Source: Ceratorhiza oryzae-sativae
Taxonomy: Eukaryota > Basidiomycota > Agaricomycetes > Cantharellales > Ceratobasidiaceae
Reading direction: 5' to 3'
Length of the DNA stretch: 64,000 bases
Assembly (NCBI GenBank): GCA_030998015.1
Contig: JARWMV010000236.1
Coordinates: 620,001 to 684,000, forward strand
Below the pieces are notes generated by a model. It ran no database searches and had not been told where the DNA came from. It saw nothing but the letters and a program-made list of their open reading frames with translations. Shown one piece after another: positions 61,356 to 64,000 of this stretch. Both the position numbers and the translations under genes were made by a program. Each line of letters starts with the position of its first letter. Position 1 is the stretch's first letter.

Positions 61356-61941
61356 GATGAACGTGCTAGGAGGGGGGCGGGGTCGTCTGGTCTACGCGGA
61401 TGACAAGCGTTAGTATATATATGAGCCAAGCGAACACAGGCGAGATAGTGTGTAATATAAGGATCACCCGACTGGTCAACTGGCCACTCACCTAGTTGAG
61501 CTCCGGTTGTTCTATCTATCACGTGTCGCCGCACGAAGTCTAATATCTGCGAGCCAAAAATACGGCGGTATAAGCACTCCAACGCATACACCGACCAAGC
61601 GAACGACATACCGCCTAGCAGGGGGAGGAATATAGGCCACTTCTTTCCGCTCGTTCGTCCTTTTGAAGGTCGGGTATGAAGGACTGGCGGGGTCGCCCGG
61701 ATGAGCGGAGATGGCGGGCCGGGCGTGCGCGGAAAAGGTCGGGAGAGAATGACCAAATGCGTAATTCTCTCGGGAGAGGGCGCTTAGATGCTCCGGGCGG
61801 ACCGTCTCGTATGGATAGCATTGAATAAAGATATGTTTGCGATCACATCCGATTCGAAGCGACAAACGGCATTTGGTGGATGAAATTGTGATTGTAGCTC
61901 AGTTGAGATTATATACAGTATGTAAAGGGACCCTTAGTGAA
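61356..61941. other. Upstream region of FBP1 and tRNA
   Basis: Carries the FBP1 promoter and the 5' flank of the tRNA gene. Three overlapping minus-strand open frames (61223-61865) have Arg/Pro-rich shuffled content; one contains a hydrophobic stretch (FLPLLGGMSFAWSVYALE), but no splice or family evidence supports a gene. Confidence 0.4.
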
Positions 61942-62051
61942 AGTCCTATAGCTCAGTGGTAGAGCAATGTACTTATGGGAAACCGATAAACGTGATTGGC
62001 TCATTCACAAATTGAGATGCATGGGTCGCGAGTTCAACCCTCGCTAGGACT
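61942..62051 (+). tRNA. tRNA-Ile (anticodon UAU) with intron
   Basis: The cloverleaf closes fully: acceptor stem AGTCCTA (61942-61948) with TAGGACT (62045-62051); D arm GCTC/GAGC; anticodon stem ATGTA (67-71) with TGCAT (62018-62022); T arm GCGAG-TTCAACC-CTCGC. The anticodon is TAT at 61974-61976, reading isoleucine ATA codons. An intron of 39 bases (61978-62016) sits one base after the anticodon, the canonical place for the tRNA splicing endonuclease. Internal A box and B box (GGGTTGAACTCGC on the other strand; GAGTTCAACCCTC here) are present. Yeast tRNA-Ile(UAU) also has an intron. Confidence 0.9.
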
Positions 62052-62052
62052 A

Positions 62053-62057
62053 TTTTT
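62053..62057 (+). terminator. RNA polymerase III terminator
   Basis: A run of five T begins two bases after the tRNA 3' end, the usual Pol III stop. Confidence 0.7.
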
Positions 62058-63698
62058 ACAACAGCTTGCGAACACTTGGGGACTGCGGCCGGTTTTGTTC
62101 CAGCACACGAGTTGAGACTCTCTGAATTTCATGAGCTTGATCGAGGCGCGTGTTTGCGGTATACTCGGCTCTCTCTAATGACTATTTGTCTCTCCTATAT
62201 ATGTTTAGAATCTATTTGTAGTTGTGTTGGGGCTACCCTATGTTTGATTCTGTGGTTATCCAACAACCCATAGCTGACACAAACTGGGGTGTGGGGCAGT
62301 CATTAACACATTCTAATGCACCCTGCTCTAGATCTACACATTTATTTAAAAGAAAATAAATTCACGACGCATACAAAGCGTTGCCATGGCACAATCAACT
62401 CGCTTCACCCCAAGCGGCCCCTTCATAGACCCCGCCAATCGCGCGTGATGTCTTCTATGCGCCTAACCCCTGAACAATAGAGCTTCTACGCTGCTTCTGC
62501 CGAACTAGGCCGTCTGAAGGTTGGAATCTGAATGTTTTATTTAAATTTGGCATTTCAGCTCATTGGGGTCACAGGCTATTTTTTCGATTTTCTGTTGTCG
62601 CAAGGGTGAGAAAGGGAGGGATGAGTGTACGTGACCATTACTCATAGACACGATGAAATCTAGGGGAGTCGCTCATCAAGGAGGCGTGGTCGTGTGCCCT
62701 GGATCGAGCGACTGTTCGGCGTATGAGGCTTAGGCTTGGATAGTGGCCGCGTTATGAAACCGACAGGCTGCCGGTTTGAACAGATATGGCTCCCAGGTCC
62801 AGTGGAGAAAAAATTTCCAAGGACTTCGTTGGATATTTCGAAGATATGTATAGGGGGACAGAAAGTCAACCCTGGTTGTTCTACCAAGTGTGGGCATATA
62901 GATGCGATCTGTCGAGATAGAGTGGGTAATATTGGTCATTCGTCGCTCTTGTCAGCAAAGGGGGATGTTATGAAGAGGGACTAGAAGACTCGGTCAGACA
63001 GGCGTGTCCGCATCTATCGGTGATGGTCAAGGCTGCTGATCTGGTTGCCGTGTCAGGCTGCCGAGTCTTTAGCCGCGCGTGGGGGTTGTGGAATAGGCTG
63101 CGCGTATGGTGAGAGCATGACTATTGCGGGTTGTCTCAGGCCTAGTGAGAAGAGCCTTGTGGGATTGTCTTGGGGGCCGCTTGGGACGTGCAACGCGTGT
63201 TCCGCAAGGCCAGATCTATGCGCGATCCGCGTGACTGGTACCGACAAGCGAACAGGGGGGGCTCCAACGAAGGGCACAAGCTGGTGCAGAGATCGAGAAT
63301 GGTGCAGAGCAGGGGGGGGGGGATGGTGCTTCGCGGGGGTGCGGGTCTGCCGCACCTTGATCCGGGGGTCCTGTGCGCACACTTTCTCGTTGAGCGTTGG
63401 GAGCAGACAGGCGACGGACGGGCGACGGGCGGCGGCGGCGACGGCAACGAGCGACGACAGATGACGACGGGTGGCCAGCAGGGGTGGGTGTATGCGCCCG
63501 GCGGCGCGGGGGACGGCGGCAGAAAGGGGTGGTGGAGCGCGGCAACGTGGCCGTGGGAGGGTGGCGGGGAGGCGAATGACATCACCGGCCATAACTGGGG
63601 TCCGCGCGGCCGAAGCAGGTCTTGAAGGCTAGACACTCGGTCGCTCTAGGCTCTCGCCCATCCTTGTGGCCACCACCGCAGACGAGTTCGAGCCCGCG
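62058..63698. other. Intergenic, GC-rich toward the right
   Basis: About 1.6 kb without supported exons. The last 600 bp are GC-rich with a G11 run at 63312-63322 and open in several frames on both strands, which is compositional. It is probably the promoter and 5' UTR of the gene starting at 63699. Confidence 0.45.
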
Positions 63699-64000
63699 AT
63701 GGACCGCTCAAATCTCCACCACCACCCCCACGCGCCCTACAACCGCAACCTCACCCTCCCGCCGCTGCCGTCGCCGGCGTTCCAGGGCGCCCAGAACCCG
63801 TTCCCGCCGCTGCTCACCCAGCGCCCCGCACCCTACAACGCTCACCTCCACCCCGTCCCGTCACCGTCCCAGCTCGACCCGATCCACCCCCCGCCGTCGA
63901 GCAACTGGCGCCGCGACGACAAGCGCGAGTTCCCCCCGATCGAGAGCGGCAACGGCAGCGGCTATGGCTCTTACAGCGGCTACCCCTCCCGCCGCGACAC
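63699..64000 (+). CDS. Hypothetical protein, N-terminal part (cut by window edge)
   Basis: An ATG at 63699 opens a frame that stays open to the window end (about 100 codons). It begins MDRSNLHHHPHAPYNRNLTL and is rich in Pro, His, Asn and Ser with almost all C-ending codons, which argues for real coding sequence. Phrases such as LPPLPSPAFQGAQNPFPPLL suggest a disordered N-terminus of the kind found on fungal transcription factors and RNA-binding proteins. No domain is reached, so no function is proposed. No open frame of similar composition bias with an ATG exists in the other two frames. Confidence 0.6.
   Translation, partial: MDRSNLHHHPHAPYNRNLTLPPLPSPAFQGAQNPFPPLLTQRPAPYNAHLHPVPSPSQLDPIHPPPSSNWRRDDKREFPPIESGNGSGYGSYSGYPSRRD

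Noticed and set aside
61223..61865. Possible small membrane-protein gene upstream of FBP1
   Set aside because: Three frames are open over the same DNA, one runs through the FBP1 first exon, and the single hydrophobic stretch is not enough.
63053..63625. Overlapping long frames on both strands in the GC-rich stretch
   Set aside because: Open in five of six frames because of base composition; no introns, domains or consistent codon use.

Overview
This window is nuclear DNA of a filamentous basidiomycete. Nearly every gene is split by short introns (about 45-65 bp), genes are packed with gaps often near 100 bp on both strands, and the protein families are fungal (Tvp38, Ufe1, Avo2-like, Trf4, Zn2Cys6 factors, a secreted intradiol dioxygenase). 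Two BTB proteins and an F-box protein look like the expanded families of Ceratobasidiaceae (Rhizoctonia/Ceratobasidium). The genus is my inference; the phylum is fairly safe.

Layout. 0-2 kb: two BTB genes. 2.2-4.2 kb: cytosolic PheRS alpha (FRS2). 4.2-9.2 kb: a Cyc2/cytochrome-b5-reductase-like mitochondrial flavoprotein, then three membrane-traffic genes (TVP38, UFE1, a STEEP1 homologue). 9.3-11.8 kb: diphthine-ammonia ligase DPH6. 12.1-21.7 kb: a disaccharide/proton symporter, an Avo2-like ankyrin protein and the sterol transporter NPC1/NCR1. 21.8-29.8 kb: RNPS1-like SR protein, PheRS beta (FRS1), an RBR ubiquitin ligase, mitochondrial PheRS (MSF1) and GrpE/MGE1. 30-35.1 kb: a disordered Ser/Pro-rich protein, the poly(A) polymerase TRF4 and the twin-CX9C protein CMC2. 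35.4-48.1 kb: F-box protein, a decayed second CMC2, a small Zn2Cys6 factor, a secreted intradiol dioxygenase, ATP synthase beta (ATP2) and a second small Zn2Cys6 factor. 48-50.6 kb is gene-poor. 50.7-61.4 kb: external NADH dehydrogenase with EF-hands, CLP1, FAN1 nuclease and fructose-1,6-bisphosphatase. 61.9 kb: intron-containing tRNA-Ile(UAU). The window ends inside another gene at 63.7 kb.

The content is mostly housekeeping. The most unusual arrangement is that all three phenylalanyl-tRNA synthetase polypeptides of the cell (cytosolic alpha, cytosolic beta, mitochondrial) lie within 27 kb. Other themes are mitochondrial function (MSF1, MGE1, CMC2, ATP2, NDE1, the Cyc2-like protein) and RNA processing (RNPS1, TRF4, CLP1).

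Sequence quality matters when reading the models. At least a dozen otherwise well-conserved genes need one missing base, usually one G or C of a short run, to keep their frame. I treat these as probable consensus errors and annotate the genes as genes, marking each place. Five GC-AG introns and two start codons split by an intron are also inferred. No phage, CRISPR array, ribosomal RNA or intact transposon was seen.
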